Origin: Burkholderiales bacterium
GTDB lineage: Bacteria > Pseudomonadota > Gammaproteobacteria > Burkholderiales > Burkholderiaceae_D
Assembly: GCA_016196925.1 (NCBI GenBank)
Contig: JACPWS010000089.1
Span: 1-35,914 of the forward strand
Direction: 5' to 3'
Length of the DNA: 35,914 nt
Shown: positions 33,867-35,914 of the stretch, piece by piece
Layout: each line of letters starts with the position of its first letter
Position numbering within the stretch: position 1 is the stretch's first letter
Notes under the pieces: generated by a model
Databases searched by the model: none
Seen by the model: only the letters and a program-made list of their open reading frames with translations
What the model was told of the DNA's origin: nothing
Position numbers and translations under genes: made by a program

Positions 33867-34849
33867 AAAGACCCGACTCCAGATGCTTGCGCGCCGCCGC
33901 GGCGCTGCTGGCCGCTTTTAGCATAACGGCCGCCAATGCCGGCGACGACAGCGTCAGCCTGCTGTTCGCCGGCGACGTGGTGCTGGACGGCAAACCGGGC
34001 CAAATGATCGCCGAAGGCCGCGATCCGTTTGCGGCGTTTGCCGGCATCTTCAAGAATGCCGACGTCCGCATCGTCAATCTAGAATGCGTGGTGGCAACGA
34101 GCGGCGTCGCCGCCGATAAAAACTACACTTTCCGCGCCCATCCGCGCACCCTGTCGACCTTGAAACGCCACGTCGATGCGGTCGCCATTGCCAACAACCA
34201 TTCCGGCGATTTCGGCCGCGGCGCCTTCAGCGAAATGCTGGGCTTGCTCGACGGGCAGCAAGTGCAGCATTTCGGCGGCGGCAATAATTTGCAGCAAGCA
34301 CATACGCCGCTGATCGTAGAACGCAAGGGCTTGCGCATCGCCCTGCTCGGCTATAACGAATTCATGCCGCGCAGTTTTGAAGCGCAAGCCGCTGCGGCCG
34401 GGGTGGCCTGGAGCGAAAACGAGCAAGTCGTGGCCGACATCAGGCAAGCCCGCAGCGCTTACCATGCCGATCTGGTCATCCCCTTCATGCACTGGGGCTG
34501 GGAAAACGAAACGGTCTCCGGCCCGCGCCAACGCCAGCTGGCGCGCCTCATGATCGATGCCGGCGCCGATGCCGTGATAGGCGGCCACCCGCACGTCACG
34601 CAAGATGTGGAAATTTACCGCGGCAAGCCGGTCATTTACAGCCTCGGCAATTTCGTGATGGATGAACTCGACAATGAGCCGCAAACCCGCGGCTGGACCG
34701 TGCGCCTGCGAGTCGACAAAACCGGCGTACGGGCCTGGGAAACCAGGCTGGCAAAGATCGATGCCGACGGCATCCCGCGCCCGGTGCCGGATGCCAGCAC
34801 CCCGTGCTGGCAGCGCGGAGATGGCGGCATCACGATGTGCAGCCTCTGA
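33863..34849 (+). CDS. CapA-family protein (poly-gamma-glutamate type metallophosphatase fold)
   Basis: A 328-residue exported protein of the PGA_cap/CapA family. A signal peptide (~1-24, ending SITAANA) is followed by the domain with FAGDVVLDG, ADVRIVNLECVV, AIANNHSGDFG, FMHWGWENE and GGHPHVTQDVEIY, the conserved Asp, Glu, Asn and His residues of this calcineurin-like group. Some relatives serve gamma-polyglutamate capsules, but no capB/capC is present, so a different envelope role is likely. ATG 33863 overlaps the preceding stop codon (ATGA). The preceding secreted protein is its only apparent partner. Confidence 0.9.
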   Translation: MKRPDSRCLRAAAALLAAFSITAANAGDDSVSLLFAGDVVLDGKPGQMIAEGRDPFAAFAGIFKNADVRIVNLECVVATSGVAADKNYTFRAHPRTLSTLKRHVDAVAIANNHSGDFGRGAFSEMLGLLDGQQVQHFGGGNNLQQAHTPLIVERKGLRIALLGYNEFMPRSFEAQAAAAGVAWSENEQVVADIRQARSAYHADLVIPFMHWGWENETVSGPRQRQLARLMIDAGADAVIGGHPHVTQDVEIYRGKPVIYSLGNFVMDELDNEPQTRGWTVRLRVDKTGVRAWETRLAKIDADGIPRPVPDASTPCWQRGDGGITMCSL

Positions 34850-34907
34850 AAGTCTGCCCTCCTCGCTTCCGGGCGAGCGGCGCTGTGTTGTTTCAGGAGT
34901 AAAAATA

Positions 34908-35243
34908 ATGGTTGTCAGCTCACCCCCGTATTTTTCCGGAAAACAAATGTCTTCAGAAAGACGCGATGTAAGAGCACCCGATTTTACGCTGCTAGAGTTA
35001 GATCCGAGAGACGTGATCGATGGTGTGATGGTCGATGCAGGCTATCAGTCGGAAGATGCACCTTCGGCCGGCAGCATGCGTGAACAATGTCCTTACTGCA
35101 GCGGAGTCGCTTTACAGCTGATACTGCGTTACCGCTATGTCAAGCGCACCCACTTGTTTTGCACGTGCTGCACACGCTGCTATGACGCTTTGTATCCCGA
35201 TGGCACATCGGCACTGGCCTTAGGTGCGATGTCGCTGGTGTAA
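34908..35243 (+). CDS. Cysteine-rich small protein (possible zinc-binding)
   Basis: A 111-residue soluble protein that I do not recognise. The C-terminal half has CPYC (Cys61, Cys64) and CTCCTRC (Cys85, Cys87, Cys88, Cys91), which together resemble a zinc-ribbon-like metal site. The N-terminal half is polar and has no motif. ATG 34908 has CAGGAGT eight bases upstream. The frame is open far upstream through the CapA gene, but that is not used. It is convergent with the SCP2 gene. Confidence 0.75.
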   Translation: MVVSSPPYFSGKQMSSERRDVRAPDFTLLELDPRDVIDGVMVDAGYQSEDAPSAGSMREQCPYCSGVALQLILRYRYVKRTHLFCTCCTRCYDALYPDGTSALALGAMSLV

Positions 35244-35270
35244 GCCGGCTGGCTTGCGCCGGAAAATGAT

Positions 35271-35305
35271 CGCGGCACGCCGGCCGCTACCGGCCAGCCG
35301 CCGCG
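35271..35305. repeat. GC-rich inverted repeat between convergent genes
   Basis: The imperfect hairpin CGCGGC...GCCGCCGCG with CCGGCC/ accompanying arms lies between the cysteine-rich and SCP2 genes. It has no good T run, so it is only a weak terminator candidate. Confidence 0.4.
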
Positions 35306-35318
35306 AAAAGGTGGAAAC

Positions 35319-35615
35319 TTAAACCACGGTTTGCAAGCGCATGGCGACGCCCATGTCGCCGGAAACTTTCAGCTTGCCCATCATGAAGCCGTTCATAGGA
35401 TTCAATTGACCGGTCAACAGCGCTGCCAGGTTTTCCAGGGAAATCGTGATGGTGCACACCGCATCCTGATTTTCATTGCTGACGGCGTTCGGGGTCGCCA
35501 GGGCATCCACAAAAACCACGCCTTCGCTGCCGCAATCGAATTTCAGTGTTGCGTTCAAACCGCTGTCGTCACCAACCTTGGTGCGTATCGCTGCTGTACA
35601 TGCCTGCAAGTCCAT
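35319..35615 (-). CDS. SCP2 sterol-carrier-type lipid-binding protein
   Basis: A 98-residue protein matching the SCP2 fold: the strand pattern GVVFVDALATPNAVSNENQDAVCTITISLENLAALLTGQLNPMNGFMMGKLKVSGDMGVAMRLQ is diagnostic, with the typical MNGFMMGKLKVSGD near the C-terminus. Such small stand-alone proteins bind fatty acids, acyl-CoA or other hydrophobic ligands. ATG 35615 has GGAGT six bases upstream, so the longer in-frame extension is not used. Confidence 0.9.
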   Translation of the reverse strand: MDLQACTAAIRTKVGDDSGLNATLKFDCGSEGVVFVDALATPNAVSNENQDAVCTITISLENLAALLTGQLNPMNGFMMGKLKVSGDMGVAMRLQTVV

Positions 35616-35734
35616 GTTTACTCCAGAAAAATTAAAACGAGTCGCAATGTAGCATGGCTCGCTTTCGAGGAACAATACTAGAACTCAGCTTCATCGCCGC
35701 CGCAGCGTCGGCGATGCCGGATTTTTGCCAAAAA

Positions 35735-35772
35735 TACTCCCTCCCAGTATTTTCTACAGCCCTTTAAATACG
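35735..35772 (-). repeat. Palindrome module C, partly cut by an IS30 element
   Basis: The palindrome AATACT-N7-AGTATT has TACT at 35735-35738 and AGTA at 35746-35749; the core is purine-rich on the minus strand. Next to it CTTTAAATACG (35762-35772) matches the segment CGTATTTAAAG beside module A. The homology stops close to the IS30 end. Confidence 0.5.
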
Positions 35773-35788
35773 CGGACGGCGGATTCAA

Positions 35789-35914
35789 CTACGAAGCGCA
35801 ATTTTTTTTGGTTTTTAGGGGGAGTATGTCCAAGCCGAAGAATACCTCATGTGGTGTTTTGTAACCGAGACATTTTCGCGGTCGATGGTTTAGTTTGTGC
35901 AACATCTGATCGAT
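35789..35914 (-). CDS. IS30-family transposase, 3' end only
   Basis: The minus strand reads an open frame from the window edge to TAG (35789-35791), 41 residues. It contains LNHRPRKCLGYKTPHEVFFG, the characteristic C-terminal end of IS30-family transposases (LNxRPRKxLGxKTPxEVF). The gene continues beyond the window. The IS terminal repeat should lie near 35770-35790. It is the only recognisable transposase gene here. Confidence 0.88.
   Translation of the reverse strand: MDQMLHKLNHRPRKCLGYKTPHEVFFGLDILPLKTKKNCAS

Noticed and set aside
35817..35828. GGGGGAGTATG half-site beside module C
   Set aside because: It lies inside the IS30 transposase coding sequence (Asp-Ile-Leu-Pro-Leu), so the match may be coincidence and is not counted as part of the module.

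Overview
The window looks like a chromosomal segment of a betaproteobacterium, most likely family Oxalobacteraceae (Undibacterium / Herminiimonas / Janthinobacterium type). This rests on moderately high GC, protein styles such as Kup, LysC, PpsA, PcaF and the MCP, and the tRNA/lysC context. It is inference; no 16S rRNA gene is present. Genes are densely packed on both strands, with no prophage or large island.

Layout. 1-2450: tRNA-Arg(ACG), then the potassium transporter gene kup (TTG start). 2449-8958: a signalling locus with a REC-GGDEF-EAL-REC protein and a CHASE hybrid histidine kinase carrying two ATPase modules, divergent from a small protein that fuses an excisionase/MerR-type HTH to a receiver. 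A perfect inverted repeat sits between the -35 and -10 of the HTH-REC promoter. 8966-9207: a 242-bp MITE with 13-bp terminal inverted repeats, GTAA ends and an 8-bp target duplication (IS66-like signature). 9266-16630: 3-oxoadipyl-CoA thiolase, CBS-domain protein, PEP synthase and a DUF4118-PAS-PAS-PAS-GGDEF-EAL protein. 17008-18792: second MITE copy, tRNA-Ser(GCT) and aspartokinase.

19234-24362 is the most interesting part. An ECF sigma / anti-sigma / DUF1415 operon is divergent from a secreted subtilisin-like protease. The protease is followed by a small secreted low-complexity protein and a DUF4382 lipoprotein. Three copies of an ECF-type promoter (GGAWWW, 16 bp, CGTTYW) lie before the sigma operon, before the protease and before the small secreted gene. 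This suggests a self-contained ECF regulon for extracytoplasmic proteins.

24453-35615: malate synthase and a HAD hydrolase divergent from a LysR regulator; a chemotaxis receptor; a cold-shock protein; a PaaG-like crotonase with a PaaI-type thioesterase; a beta-CASP metallo-hydrolase (TTG start); a secreted protein overlapping a CapA-family gene; a cysteine-rich small protein; and an SCP2-domain protein. The window ends in the 3' end of an IS30-family transposase gene.

Three intergenic spots (near 10.6, 19.1 and 35.7 kb) share a palindrome TACT-N7-AGTA with a purine-rich core. Two of them have a GGGG(A)GTATGCG half-site 47-48 bp away. The third lies at the edge of the IS30 element, as if that element had inserted into the repeat.
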